A DNA stretch of 64,000 nucleotides from Pseudomonas sp. CBZ-4 (GCF_000346755.1 NZ_ANNV01000148.1:85906-149905); one strand, 5' to 3'; positions 17,892 through 27,786 are shown, counted from the stretch's first letter. Numbers and translations: made by a program. The notes: generated from the sequence alone by a model not told the origin.

Positions 17892-18974
17892 TTACAGATT
17901 CCGCAGCGCGGCGACTACTGCGTCGCCCATTTCTTGCGTACCGACTTTGGTGCAACCCTGCGACCAGATGTCGCCAGTGCGCAAACCCTGGTCCAGCACC
18001 AGGCTTACGGCTTGCTCGATGGCATCGGCCGCGTCGCTCAGGTTGAAGCTGTAACGCAGCATCATCGACACCGACAGAATCGTCGCCAGCGGGTTGGCAA
18101 TGCCCTGGCCGGCGATGTCCGGCGCCGAGCCGTGGCAAGGCTCGTACATGCCCTTGTTGTTGGTATCGAGGGACGCCGACGGCAGCATGCCGATGGAACC
18201 GGTGAGCATCGAGGCCTGGTCAGAGAGGATGTCGCCGAACAGGTTGTCGGTGACGATCACGTCGAACTGCTTCGGCGCACGCACCAACTGCATGGCGGCG
18301 TTATCGACGTACATGTGGCTCAGTTCAACGTCCGGGTAGTCCTTGGCCACTTCTTCGACGATTTCCCGCCACAGTTGGCTGGAGGCCAGCACGTTGGCCT
18401 TATCCACCGAGCAGACCTTCTTGCCACGCACGCGGGCCATGTCGAAACCGACACGGGCGATACGGCGGATTTCACTTTCGCTGTACGGCAGGGTGTCGTA
18501 GGCCTGGCGCTCGCCGTTTTCCAGCTCGCGCACGCCGCGTGGCGAGCCGAAGTAGATACCGCCGGTCAGCTCACGCACGATGAGGATGTCGAGGCCCGCG
18601 ACCACTTCCGGCTTGAGGCTGGATGCGTCGGCCAGTTGCGGGTAGAGGATCGCCGGGCGCAGGTTGCCGAACAGGCCCAGTTGCGCACGGATTTTCAGCA
18701 GGCCGCGCTCAGGGCGGATGTCACGTTCGATCTTGTCCCACTTCGGGCCACCCACGGCGCCGAGCAGTACGGCGTCGGCCGCACGGGCGCGGTCCAGGGT
18801 TTCGTCGGCCAGGGGCACGCCGTGCTTGTCGATGGCCGCGCCGCCGATCACGTCGTGGCTCAGTTCGAAGCCCAGGCTGTACTTGCTGTTGGCCAGTTCC
18901 AGGACCTTGACCGCTTCGGCCATGATTTCCGGACCAATACCGTCGCCAGGGAGAATCAGAATCTGCTTGCTCAT
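17892..18974 (-). CDS. leuB: 3-isopropylmalate dehydrogenase
   Basis: This 360-residue NAD-dependent enzyme oxidises and decarboxylates 3-isopropylmalate in leucine synthesis. The start ILILPGDGIGPEIMAEAVKV, the LLGAVGGPKWD loop, the substrate motif ELTGGIYFG, the metal Asp residues in VTDNLFGDILSDQ, and EPCHGSAPDIAG are all present. It is the last gene of the leuC-leuD-methyltransferase-leuB run. Confidence 0.97.
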   Translation of the reverse strand: MSKQILILPGDGIGPEIMAEAVKVLELANSKYSLGFELSHDVIGGAAIDKHGVPLADETLDRARAADAVLLGAVGGPKWDKIERDIRPERGLLKIRAQLGLFGNLRPAILYPQLADASSLKPEVVAGLDILIVRELTGGIYFGSPRGVRELENGERQAYDTLPYSESEIRRIARVGFDMARVRGKKVCSVDKANVLASSQLWREIVEEVAKDYPDVELSHMYVDNAAMQLVRAPKQFDVIVTDNLFGDILSDQASMLTGSIGMLPSASLDTNNKGMYEPCHGSAPDIAGQGIANPLATILSVSMMLRYSFNLSDAADAIEQAVSLVLDQGLRTGDIWSQGCTKVGTQEMGDAVVAALRNL

Positions 18975-19027
18975 GCGTTCCTCATTTCATCAAGCGACCC
19001 GCCCGTGGGCAGGTCGGGAAAAATCAA

Positions 19028-19792
19028 TCAGCGTTCGGCGAAGACCACCAGCACGTCGGTGCTGAAGGTGCCGTCGGCTTGAATTTCGTAGTAGTCGCGC
19101 ACTTCCTGGCCCATCGCCTGTTGCAGCGCCAGGATCGCAGCGCGCAAGACTTCTGGCGTGCGCATGCGTTCGACCCAGGAGGTGTATTCCAGGCGCAGGC
19201 GCTGGCGGCTGCTGTTGCGTACGTGCAAACCGGACTCGCTGAGCTGCTGCATCCACTCGGCGGCGGCGTAATCGCGCACATGGCTGGTGTCGCGCAGCAC
19301 TTCGACGGTTTGCAGGTAAGTGTCCAACAACGGGCTGCCCGGTGACAAGACGTCGACAAAGGCCGCCACGCCGCCCGGCTTGAGCACACGGCGCACTTCG
19401 CGCAAGGCCAGGCCGAGGTCGCTCCAGTGGTGGGCCGAGTAACGGCTGAACACAAAGTCGAACTCGCCGTCGGCGAACGGCAGGCGTTCGGCGGCGCCGT
19501 GGACGGTGCGGATGTTATCGAGGCCACGGTCGCTGGCAGCGGTCGCCACCACGTCAAGCATCTGCTGGGACAGATCGTAGGCGACCACTTCTTTCACCAG
19601 TGGCGCGACGTGGAAACTGACATGACCGGCGCCGCAACCCAAGTCCAGCAGTCGTGCACTGCCCTGCCCGGCCAGTTCGGCCTGGAGCAGCGCGAATTCG
19701 GTGCCTTGGGCGTGCACGGCACTGCTCAGGTAGGCCGAGGCTTGCTCGCCGAATTGTTTTTGCACGACTTGGGTGTGGGCGGTGCGGGTCAT
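19028..19792 (-). CDS. Class I SAM-dependent methyltransferase in the leu operon
   Basis: This 254-residue methyltransferase has SAM motif I LDLGCGAGHVSF (49-60), motif II acidic residue in VAYDLSQQM, and a motif IV/post-I region GLDNIRTVHGAAERLPFADG. It is UbiE/BioC-like (methyltransferase domain 11), but its substrate is unknown. It sits between leuD and leuB, 54 bases before leuB, an arrangement seen across Pseudomonas. The start at MTRTAHTQVVQ is chosen because the upstream frame runs through a REP element. Confidence 0.88.
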   Translation of the reverse strand: MTRTAHTQVVQKQFGEQASAYLSSAVHAQGTEFALLQAELAGQGSARLLDLGCGAGHVSFHVAPLVKEVVAYDLSQQMLDVVATAASDRGLDNIRTVHGAAERLPFADGEFDFVFSRYSAHHWSDLGLALREVRRVLKPGGVAAFVDVLSPGSPLLDTYLQTVEVLRDTSHVRDYAAAEWMQQLSESGLHVRNSSRQRLRLEYTSWVERMRTPEVLRAAILALQQAMGQEVRDYYEIQADGTFSTDVLVVFAER

Positions 19793-19829
19793 GGTGGTTT
19801 TCCTTGGGTTTTGGGTTGGCTGTACTGGC

Positions 19830-19915
19830 GCTATCGCAGGCAAGCCAGCTCCCACATTGATCGGTGTTCTCCTGAACAACTCGGTCAACTGTGGGAGCGG
19901 GCTTGCCCGCGATGG
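19830..19915. repeat. REPIN
   Basis: Two REP units of slightly different sequence (CTGGCTTGCC type and GCGGGCTTGCC type) face each other between leuD and the methyltransferase. Confidence 0.9.
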
Positions 19916-19936
19916 GGCCCGCACGGTTACCGCCAA

Positions 19937-20581
19937 TCAGGCATCGCGAAACAACCAAGGCTGGCTCGCCCGGTGCTTGGCCTCAAACGCTGCAATCGCA
20001 TCGCCGTCCTGCAAGGTCAGGCCGATATCGTCCAAACCATTGATCAGGCAGTGCTTACGGAACGCATCCACCTCAAAGTGATACACCTTGCCATCCGGGC
20101 GGGTCACGGTTTGCGCCGCCAGATCGACGGTCAACTGGTAGCCCACGTCGGCTTCCACCTGCTTGAACAACTCATCGACTTCTTCGTCGGTCAAGATGAT
20201 CGGCAACAAGCCGTTCTTGAAGCTGTTGTTGAAGAAGATGTCGGCATAGCTCGGCGCGATGATGCTGCGAAAGCCATATTCTTCCAGGGCCCACGGCGCG
20301 TGTTCACGGCTGGAGCCGCAACCGAAGTTCTCGCGGGCGAGCAACACGCTGGCGCCCTGGTAGCGCTCGGCGTTGAGCACGAAGTCCTGGTTCAGCGGGC
20401 GCTTGGAGTTGTCCTGGTAGGCGTAGCCCACGTCCAGGTAGCGCCACTCGTCGAACAGATTCGGGCCGAAACCGGTGCGCTTGATCGACTTCAAGAACTG
20501 CTTGGGGATGATCTGGTCGGTGTCGACGTTGGCACGATCCAAAGGAGCGACAAGGCCGGTGTGTTGGGTAAAAGCACGCAT
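19937..20581 (-). CDS. leuD: 3-isopropylmalate dehydratase small subunit
   Basis: This 214-residue swivel domain of isopropylmalate isomerase forms the enzyme with LeuC. Signature segments include RANVDTDQIIPKQFL, NFGCGSSREHAPWAL (substrate-binding loop) and FFNNSFKNGLLPI. It starts 10 bases after the leuC stop. Confidence 0.97.
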   Translation of the reverse strand: MRAFTQHTGLVAPLDRANVDTDQIIPKQFLKSIKRTGFGPNLFDEWRYLDVGYAYQDNSKRPLNQDFVLNAERYQGASVLLARENFGCGSSREHAPWALEEYGFRSIIAPSYADIFFNNSFKNGLLPIILTDEEVDELFKQVEADVGYQLTVDLAAQTVTRPDGKVYHFEVDAFRKHCLINGLDDIGLTLQDGDAIAAFEAKHRASQPWLFRDA

Positions 20582-20591
20582 CGGGTATTCC

Positions 20592-22010
20592 TCAGATCAA
20601 TTCGCGAACGTCGATGAAACGACCGTTGACGGCAGCCGCAGCAGCCATGGCCGGGCTGACCAGATGGGTACGCCCACCGGCGCCCTGGCGCCCTTCGAAG
20701 TTACGGTTGGAGGTGGACGCGCAATGCTCGCCCGACTCCAAACGGTCCGGGTTCATCGCCAGGCACATCGAGCAACCCGGCTCACGCCATTCAAAACCGG
20801 CTTCGAGGAAGATCTTGTCCAGGCCTTCGGCTTCGGCTTGCGCCTTGACCAGGCCCGAACCCGGCACCACGATGGCCTGCTTGATGGTCGAAGCCACCTT
20901 GCGGCCCTTGGCGATCACCGCCGCAGCACGCAAGTCTTCGATCCGCGAGTTGGTGCAGGAACCGATGAACACGCGATCCAACTGGATGTCGGTGATCGCC
21001 TGGTTGGCCTGCAAGCCCATGTACTTCAAGGCGCGCTCGATGGAGCCGCGCTTGACCAGGTCGGTTTCCTTGGCCGGGTCCGGCACGTTCTGGTCAACGG
21101 CCAGGACCATTTCCGGCGAGGTGCCCCAGCTGACTTGCGGCTTGATCTGAGCAGCGTCGAGCTCGACCACGGTGTCGAACACCGCATCGGTGTCGGAGAC
21201 CAGGTCTTTCCAGGCTTCGACCGCGGCATCCCAATCGGCACCGGCCGGTGCAAATGGACGGCCCTTGACGTATTCGACGGTCTTTTCGTCCGCCGCCACC
21301 ATGCCGACGCGGGCACCGGCTTCGATGGACATGTTGCAGATGGTCATGCGGCCTTCGATGGACAGGTCGCGAATGGCGGTGCCGGCGAACTCGATGGCAT
21401 GGCCGTTACCGCCGGCGGTGCCGATCTTGCCGATCACGGCCAGGACGATGTCCTTGGCGGTCACGCCGAACGGCAACTGGCCTTCGACCTTGACCAACAT
21501 GTTCTTCATCTTTTTCGCGACCAGGCACTGGGTGGCGAACACATGCTCCACCTCGGACGTGCCGATGCCGTGGGCCAAGGCGCCGAAGGCACCGTGGGTC
21601 GAGGTGTGGGAGTCGCCGCAGACCACGGTCATGCCCGGCAAGGTCGCGCCCTGCTCCGGGCCGATCACGTGGACGATCCCTTGACGCACGTCATTCATCT
21701 TGAATTCGGTGATGCCATATTCGTCGCAGTAGTCGTCGAGGGTCTGCACTTGCAAGCGCGACACGGTATCAACGATGGCGTCGATGCCGCCCTTGCGCTC
21801 AGGGGTGGTGGGGACGTTGTGGTCCGGGGTGGCGATGATGGAATCGACGCGCCAAGGCTTGCGCCCGGCCAGTCGCAGGCCTTCGAACGCTTGGGGCGAG
21901 GTCACTTCATGGATGATGTGACGGTCGATATAGATCAGCGACGAGCCATCGTCGCGCCGTTTCACTTCATGGGAATCCCAAAGCTTGTCGTAAAGCGTTT
22001 TGCCGGCCAT
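20592..22010 (-). CDS. leuC: 3-isopropylmalate dehydratase large subunit
   Basis: This 472-residue aconitase-family subunit carries the 4Fe-4S cluster; ligands are in FIGSCTNSRIEDL and EPGCSMCLAMNPD. It isomerises 2- to 3-isopropylmalate. The start MAGKTLYDKLWD is preferred over an upstream in-frame codon. It faces a divergent LysR gene across 140 AT-richer bases, which probably hold the promoter and operator for both. Confidence 0.97.
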   Translation of the reverse strand: MAGKTLYDKLWDSHEVKRRDDGSSLIYIDRHIIHEVTSPQAFEGLRLAGRKPWRVDSIIATPDHNVPTTPERKGGIDAIVDTVSRLQVQTLDDYCDEYGITEFKMNDVRQGIVHVIGPEQGATLPGMTVVCGDSHTSTHGAFGALAHGIGTSEVEHVFATQCLVAKKMKNMLVKVEGQLPFGVTAKDIVLAVIGKIGTAGGNGHAIEFAGTAIRDLSIEGRMTICNMSIEAGARVGMVAADEKTVEYVKGRPFAPAGADWDAAVEAWKDLVSDTDAVFDTVVELDAAQIKPQVSWGTSPEMVLAVDQNVPDPAKETDLVKRGSIERALKYMGLQANQAITDIQLDRVFIGSCTNSRIEDLRAAAVIAKGRKVASTIKQAIVVPGSGLVKAQAEAEGLDKIFLEAGFEWREPGCSMCLAMNPDRLESGEHCASTSNRNFEGRQGAGGRTHLVSPAMAAAAAVNGRFIDVRELI

Positions 22011-22150
22011 CAGTCGGTCCTCATCATCGGTCTTTCTATGCCCTGGGCATTTCAATAACCCTTTGGCTTGTGAGGCTGATGGTATGGCGCTACATTAAAT
22101 AACTCAAATTCATATTTTTTATGCTTTGGATTACCAACTGGAATACCACA

Positions 22151-23041
22151 ATGGACCTGGCCAACCTCAACGCCTTTATTGCCATCGCCGAGACCGGCAG
22201 CTTCTCCGGCGCCGGTGAGCGCCTGCACCTGACACAACCGGCCATCAGCAAACGCATCGCCGGGCTGGAGCAACAATTGAAGGTACGCCTGTTTGACCGC
22301 CTGGGTCGCGAAGTGGGTTTGACCGAAGCCGGACGGGCCCTGCTGCCGCGGGCTTATCAGATCCTCAATGTGCTCGACGACACGCGCCGCGCGCTGACCA
22401 ACCTCACCGGCGAAGTCAGCGGGCGCCTGACCCTGGCCACCAGTCACCATATCGGCCTGCACCGCCTGCCGCCGATCCTGCGCACCTTCACCCGGGAATA
22501 CCCGAACGTGGCGTTGGATATTCAGTTCCTCGACTCGGAAGTGGCCTACGAAGAAATCCTCCACGGCCGCGCCGAAGTGGCGGTGATCACCTTGGCGCCC
22601 GACCCCCATCACCTGGTGCGCGCCACCCCGGTGTGGGATGACCCGCTGGATTTTGTCGTGGCCCCCGAGCACAGCCTGATCAACAACGGCCACGTCAGCC
22701 TGGCGGATATTGCCGGCCACCCGGCGGTTTTCCCCGGCGGCAATACCTTTACACACCATATTGTCAGCCGATTGTTCGAGGCCCAGGGCCTGACGCCGAA
22801 TATCGCGATGAGCACTAACTACCTGGAAACTATCAAGATGATGGTGTCCATCGGCCTGGCCTGGAGCGTTTTGCCGCGCACCATGCTGGATGATCAGGTG
22901 GCAAGTATCGCTTTGCCAGGCATACAACTCAGTCGCCAGCTAGGCTATATCGTGCACACCGAAAGGACGCTGTCGAACGCTGCGCGGGCTTTCATGAGCC
23001 TATTGGATGCACAGGTCGATCTGCCAGGGATACCGGCATGA
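22151..23041 (+). CDS. LysR-family regulator divergent from leuCD
   Basis: This 296-residue LysR protein has a winged HTH at about 1-60 (LNAFIAIAETGSFSGAGERL, LTQPAISKRIAGLE) and a periplasmic-binding-like effector domain after 90. The ATG at 22151 (MDLANLNAF) gives the family-standard N-terminus. Divergence from leuC suggests it controls leucine synthesis genes, though LysR regulators beside leuC in pseudomonads are not well characterised. The ligand is unknown. Confidence 0.85.
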   Translation: MDLANLNAFIAIAETGSFSGAGERLHLTQPAISKRIAGLEQQLKVRLFDRLGREVGLTEAGRALLPRAYQILNVLDDTRRALTNLTGEVSGRLTLATSHHIGLHRLPPILRTFTREYPNVALDIQFLDSEVAYEEILHGRAEVAVITLAPDPHHLVRATPVWDDPLDFVVAPEHSLINNGHVSLADIAGHPAVFPGGNTFTHHIVSRLFEAQGLTPNIAMSTNYLETIKMMVSIGLAWSVLPRTMLDDQVASIALPGIQLSRQLGYIVHTERTLSNAARAFMSLLDAQVDLPGIPA

Positions 23042-23107
23042 TGCTGTGCGGCCTCAAGGTTTAGCCAAAACCGCGCCTTACGCCCATCGAGCCAAGGCCC
23101 TTTGATA

Positions 23108-26100
23108 ATGCGCAACCCCGTCGATTCCGTGCCACCGTTGCCCCGCATTTACGCCCTTGACCCCCAAGAGGCGGAACAGAGTTGGGACAGTGCGCCGCAA
23201 TTGCTGGCCGCCCTGAATGCGGCCCGGCTGGGCGCATGGTGCTGGGAAATCGACACGGGAAAGATCAGCTGGTCACGGGGCACCCAGGCGCTGTTCGGCT
23301 TCGATCCGCGTACGCCGTTGCCCAAGGACCTGGATTACCTCGACCTGCTCGCCCCGGCTGACCGCGCCAAAGTCGTGCGCGCCTTCCATGCGGTGCTGGC
23401 CGGCGAGCCGCTCGAACAGGCGATGCGCCATCGCATCCAGTGGCCCGATGGCACCTTCCACTGGCTGGAAATCAACGGCAGCCTGGCGCCGGACAAGAGC
23501 GGACGCCGCCGAATGATCGGGGTGATCCGTGAGATCACCCACCAGCGTGAACGGGAAAACGCCCTCGGCCACTCCGAAAAGCGCTTCGCCACGCTGTTTC
23601 ACCTGTGCCCGAACATGGTGCTGCTGACCCGCCAGGCCGACGGTCTGATCAGCGAAGCCAACCAGTATTTCGAGATTCACTTCGGCTGGCCGGTCGCCGA
23701 CGCCATCGGCCGCACCACCCTGGACCTCGGCCTGTGGCGCCACCCCGAGCAACGTGCGCAACTGGTCAAGGCCACCCAGCGCAAGGGCGAACCCATCACC
23801 ATGGAGGTGCAGTTCTGCGCCAGCAACGGCCAGATCCACGATGGCACCCTCAGTGCGCAGAAGGTCGAGCTGGATGGCGAGGCGTACCTGATCAGCACCT
23901 TTCTCGACACCACCGAACGCAAGAACGCCGAACAAGCCCTCAAGGACAGCCAGGAGCGCCTCGACCTGGCCCTGGACTCCGCGCAACTGGGCACCTGGGA
24001 CTGGCACATTCCCACCGGCATGCTCTACGGCTCGGCCCGCGCCGCCCAACTCCACGGCCTGCCGCCCGAGCCATTCCACGAATCCTTCGATGCATTTTTC
24101 GAGGGCATGTCCGATGCAGACCGCGAAGGCATGCGCAACGCCTACCGCAGCCTGCGCGAAGGCCCAGACGGTAATTACCAATTGACCTACCGCGTGCAGG
24201 TCGAAGACGGCAGCCCGCGCTACCTGGAAAGCCGTGCGCGCCTCTATCGCGATGAAGCCGGCAAGCCGTTGCGCATGGCCGGCACCTTGCTGGACATCAC
24301 CGACCAGGTCGAACGCGAACAACGCCTGAGCGCCTCCGAAGAGAAATTCGCCAGCCTGTTCCAGGCCAGCCCCGACCCCATCTGTGTCACCGCCCTGGAC
24401 AGCGGGATGTTTATCGAGATCAACCCGGCCTTTACCCAGACCTTTGGCTGGGCCGCCGCCGAGGTCATCGACAAAAGCGCCGAACAGATCGGCCTGTGGG
24501 ATGACTCCAGCAAACGCCTGCAACGTATCGAGCGGGTGATTCGCGAACAGTCATTGAGCAATGTGGCCATTGTCGTCCACCACAAGGACGGCCAGAGCCT
24601 GACCTGCGTGATCTCCAGCCGCTTGATCACGGTCAGCGACCAACCGTGCATCGTCACCACCCTGCGCGACATTACCCAGCAGCAACGCTCGGAAGCGGCG
24701 CTCAAGGCTAGCGAAGAGAAATTCGCCAAGGCGTTCCATTCCAGCCCCGACGCGATCTCCATCACTGAGCGCGACACCGGCCGTTATGTGGAGGTCAACG
24801 ATGGCTTTTGCCGCTTGACCGGTTATCGCGCCGAAGAGGCCATCGGGCTCACGCTGTACCAGATCGGCATCTGGGCCGACGAGAACCAGCGTGCCGCACT
24901 GTTGGCCGAGTTGCAGATCAAGGGGCGCATCCATCACCTGGAAATGCTCTGGCACAACAAACGCGGCGACGTGCTGGCGGTGGAAGTCTCGGTCGAACCG
25001 ATCACCCTCAATGAAATGCCCTGCCTGCTGCTGACGGCCCGCGATGTCAGCCTGCTGAAAAACGCCCAGGCGCAGATCCGCCACCTGGCGTACCACGACC
25101 CCCTGACCAACCTGCCCAACCGCGCCCTGCTGATGGACCGCCTGAGCCAGCAGATCGCCCTGCTCAAGCGCCACAACCTGCGCGGTGCACTGCTGTTCCT
25201 CGACCTCGACCACTTCAAGCACATCAACGATTCCCTCGGCCACCCGGTGGGCGACACCGTGCTGAAAATCGTCACCGCCCGCCTGGAAGCCAGCGTGCGC
25301 ATGGAAGACACCGTGGCGCGCCTGGGCGGCGATGAATTTGTGGTGCTGCTCAGCGGCCTGGATGGCTCGCGCAACGAAGTCAGCAACCAGGTGCAGGAGT
25401 TGGCCGATACCCTGCGCGAGTTACTGTCGGAGCCGATGTTTCTCGACGGCCATCGCTTGCAGGTCACGCCGAGCATCGGCGTCGCGCTGATCCCCGACCA
25501 CGGCTCCACCCCGGCCGACCTGCTCAAGCGCGCCGACATCGCCCTGTACCGCGCCAAGGACTCCGGGCGCAACACCACGCAGATGTTCCACAACAGCATG
25601 CAGAAAACCGCCAGCGAACGCCTGCGCATGGAAACCGACCTGCGCCTCGCCCTCTCGCGCGGTGAGTTCAGCGTGCATTACCAACCCCAGGTGGATGCGC
25701 GTGGCAACCAGATCATCGGCGCCGAAGCCCTGGTGCGCTGGCAGCACCCGCAACTGGGTGCGCAGTCGCCCACGGAATTTATCAAGGTCCTGGAGGACAG
25801 CGGACTGATCCTGGAGGTGGGCACCTGGATCCTCGACGAGGCTTGCGCGGCGTTCCAGCAATTGATTGCGGACGGCCTGATCGACCCGCTCAAGTTCAGC
25901 CTGTGCGTGAACATCAGCCCCCGGCAGTTTCGCCAGAACGACTTCGTCGAGCGGGTGGAACGCAGCCTCAATCAGCACGACCTGCCCTGCAGCCTGCTGA
26001 AACTGGAAATTACCGAAGGCATCGTGATCCAGAACCTGGACGACACCGTGGCCAAGATGCGCCGCCTGAAAAAGCTCGGCGTCAGTTTCGCGATGGATGA

Positions 26101-26386
26101 TTTCGGCACCGGCTATTCATCGCTGACCTACCTCAAGCGCCTGCCGGTGGACGCGCTGAAGATCGACCAGTCGTTTGTGCGCGATGCGACCCACGACCCC
26201 AACGACGCAGAAATCATCCGCGCCATTGTGGCCATGGCCCGCAGCTTGAACCTGGAGGTGATTGCCGAGGGTGTGGAAACCCCGGAGCAACTGGCGTTCC
26301 TGCAAATGCTGGGGTGCCATGTGTACCAGGGGTACCTGCATAGCCGGCCGTTGCCGATCGAGCAATTCAGGCAACTGTTCAGCTAG
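23108..26386 (+). CDS. Multi-PAS GGDEF-EAL cyclic-di-GMP protein
   Basis: This 1092-residue soluble signalling protein has about five tandem PAS domains (roughly 35-150, 155-275, 280-400, 405-520 and 525-645), each ending in the PAC-like ITDQVERE or LRDITQQQ linker. A GGDEF domain (motif LGGDEF near 740) and an EAL domain (GAEALVRW near 871-878; DDFGTGYSSL and IAEGVETPEQ present) follow. Both catalytic signatures look intact, so it could make and break c-di-GMP, though many such proteins act one way only. No membrane segment or signal is present. ATG 23108 is chosen over an upstream TTG. Confidence 0.92.
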   Translation: MRNPVDSVPPLPRIYALDPQEAEQSWDSAPQLLAALNAARLGAWCWEIDTGKISWSRGTQALFGFDPRTPLPKDLDYLDLLAPADRAKVVRAFHAVLAGEPLEQAMRHRIQWPDGTFHWLEINGSLAPDKSGRRRMIGVIREITHQRERENALGHSEKRFATLFHLCPNMVLLTRQADGLISEANQYFEIHFGWPVADAIGRTTLDLGLWRHPEQRAQLVKATQRKGEPITMEVQFCASNGQIHDGTLSAQKVELDGEAYLISTFLDTTERKNAEQALKDSQERLDLALDSAQLGTWDWHIPTGMLYGSARAAQLHGLPPEPFHESFDAFFEGMSDADREGMRNAYRSLREGPDGNYQLTYRVQVEDGSPRYLESRARLYRDEAGKPLRMAGTLLDITDQVEREQRLSASEEKFASLFQASPDPICVTALDSGMFIEINPAFTQTFGWAAAEVIDKSAEQIGLWDDSSKRLQRIERVIREQSLSNVAIVVHHKDGQSLTCVISSRLITVSDQPCIVTTLRDITQQQRSEAALKASEEKFAKAFHSSPDAISITERDTGRYVEVNDGFCRLTGYRAEEAIGLTLYQIGIWADENQRAALLAELQIKGRIHHLEMLWHNKRGDVLAVEVSVEPITLNEMPCLLLTARDVSLLKNAQAQIRHLAYHDPLTNLPNRALLMDRLSQQIALLKRHNLRGALLFLDLDHFKHINDSLGHPVGDTVLKIVTARLEASVRMEDTVARLGGDEFVVLLSGLDGSRNEVSNQVQELADTLRELLSEPMFLDGHRLQVTPSIGVALIPDHGSTPADLLKRADIALYRAKDSGRNTTQMFHNSMQKTASERLRMETDLRLALSRGEFSVHYQPQVDARGNQIIGAEALVRWQHPQLGAQSPTEFIKVLEDSGLILEVGTWILDEACAAFQQLIADGLIDPLKFSLCVNISPRQFRQNDFVERVERSLNQHDLPCSLLKLEITEGIVIQNLDDTVAKMRRLKKLGVSFAMDDFGTGYSSLTYLKRLPVDALKIDQSFVRDATHDPNDAEIIRAIVAMARSLNLEVIAEGVETPEQLAFLQMLGCHVYQGYLHSRPLPIEQFRQLFS

Positions 26387-26389
26387 CTG

Positions 26390-27688
26390 TCACACCAACT
26401 TCAACGCGCGCAACCCGCTGGTCATCCAGCGTGAGGATCCCAGGTCATGCTTTTCCCCATAGAAGTCGAGCACCCCGTTAACCACCACGACCGAGTGCCA
26501 GCTGTTGGCCAGGGTGCCAATCGCGCCGGCAGCCAGTTCGCGGGCATCACTTTCGCGAACATACCCAAAAAGCCCCAGCCGGCGTAACGCCTCACCTGGC
26601 CATTCGCCATCGTTGAGCGTGTCCATGGCCACGTCGAATCCCTGGTTGCCTCGGAAGTCGTTGTTCTCTAGTTGCGCACGCTTGGCGCTCACGGCATACA
26701 GGAAGTTGGCGTCGTCCAGAAGTGTCTGATCACTGCCGCGCAACAGGGCCCCGCGCCTGGCCCTGCTCAGTTCGTCGTGATTCACGGACACCCTGACGCC
26801 ATCGCGCATGACTACGTCATAGCCCGAGGGCGTGGCGGCAACCTCTTTGTAGATGTCTGCGGGGCTCTGCCCGAACCGCATCATGGCTGCCTTGATCGCC
26901 GATACCGTGACGCAATTGCCCTGCGCGCCTTGATAGAAACCCGACCAGATATCCTCGGGTTTTGCTCCTACTCGCTGGCTGGACTCGGCCGCATTGTCTC
27001 TACCTTGCCGAGTCGCATCAGGCACAGCGTTATAATTGAACAGCCGATACCCGTACCCTTGGTCGGCATGACGCCTATCACCGTAGCTGTGCTTTACACC
27101 ATCGAGCACAAACGCACTCCCCCGGCTATGGGTCTCCAACACACCCGCCACACCCTCACCTACCATCTCTTGTGCGGATACATATTGCGACAGCCCGTAC
27201 ACCCCCATCCCCTGCAGACATCTAAGGCTTGTCTCACCCTCCAGGGTTTTTGCCAGGGCCGCCTCGAAACTGGGATGCCCCCCCGACACTTGCTTGCGCT
27301 TTACGAACGCGGCAAACACGAAATTGGCATTGCTGACAGCCTCGGGGTCTGCACCACTGAAGCGCGATGCGAAGGATGCTTGCCGCAATTCGTCATGGGA
27401 GAGCTGTACCTGGAACTCGTCCTTCATGGTAATGGCAAAACCACCGGCAACAGGCCTGACCTGGTCAAACATATCCTGCGGCGTTTTACCAAAGGTCATC
27501 ATCATCATTTTGATCACCGCGGCATGGGTGCTGCAGTCAAAACTCTCACCGAACCGCCGCTCGCTTGCGTTGAACGCGCGAAGGATGTCATCGTTTTTTT
27601 CCCCCGCACCGGCCTGATCAACCACAGGCGTGGTCCCAGGCTTTAGCGGTGGCGCGTAAACAGAAGGGCTATACATAGAGGTATTCAT
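26390..27688 (-). CDS. Two-domain cysteine-peptidase-like protein, candidate type III effector
   Basis: This 432-residue protein of unrecognised family has two tandem copies of one domain. The C-terminal copy (about 245-425) has GFYQGAQGNCVTVSAIKAAM with Cys259 and SWHSVVVVNG with His398, the Q-x(n)-G-x-C ... H pattern of papain-fold peptidases. The N-terminal copy (about 45-210) keeps Cys52 (SFDCSTH) but has Gly190 where His is expected. The first 12 residues lack acidic residues and are Ser-rich. It is the last gene of a three-gene cassette with the two genes to its right. AGGA precedes ATG 27688. The protease assignment is inferred from motif pattern only. Confidence 0.6.
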   Translation of the reverse strand: MNTSMYSPSVYAPPLKPGTTPVVDQAGAGEKNDDILRAFNASERRFGESFDCSTHAAVIKMMMMTFGKTPQDMFDQVRPVAGGFAITMKDEFQVQLSHDELRQASFASRFSGADPEAVSNANFVFAAFVKRKQVSGGHPSFEAALAKTLEGETSLRCLQGMGVYGLSQYVSAQEMVGEGVAGVLETHSRGSAFVLDGVKHSYGDRRHADQGYGYRLFNYNAVPDATRQGRDNAAESSQRVGAKPEDIWSGFYQGAQGNCVTVSAIKAAMMRFGQSPADIYKEVAATPSGYDVVMRDGVRVSVNHDELSRARRGALLRGSDQTLLDDANFLYAVSAKRAQLENNDFRGNQGFDVAMDTLNDGEWPGEALRRLGLFGYVRESDARELAAGAIGTLANSWHSVVVVNGVLDFYGEKHDLGSSRWMTSGLRALKLV

Positions 27689-27786
27689 ACAATGGGTTCC
27701 TACCACAAACAATAACGTCCCCTGTAAAACGTGCAGCCAGCACTAACACCGGCTGCTTGATACGTTCCACCTAAGGCAAACGACTG

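Noticed and set aside
16139..18046. 635-codon plus-strand open frame across asd and its paralogue
   Set aside because: It lies opposite two well-supported genes, has low-complexity His/Gly/Ala-rich translation and no family match. It is a GC-rich antisense shadow.
20475..22058. 527-codon plus-strand open frame opposite leuC/leuD
   Set aside because: Antisense to two certain genes; no recognisable domain.
22052..22927. 291-codon minus-strand frame opposite the LysR gene
   Set aside because: The plus strand encodes an unmistakable LysR protein; the reverse frame shows no motif.
27689..27786. A second hrp box before the two-domain gene
   Set aside because: GGAAC occurs twice on the minus strand here, but no CCACNNA lies 15-16 bases downstream of either.
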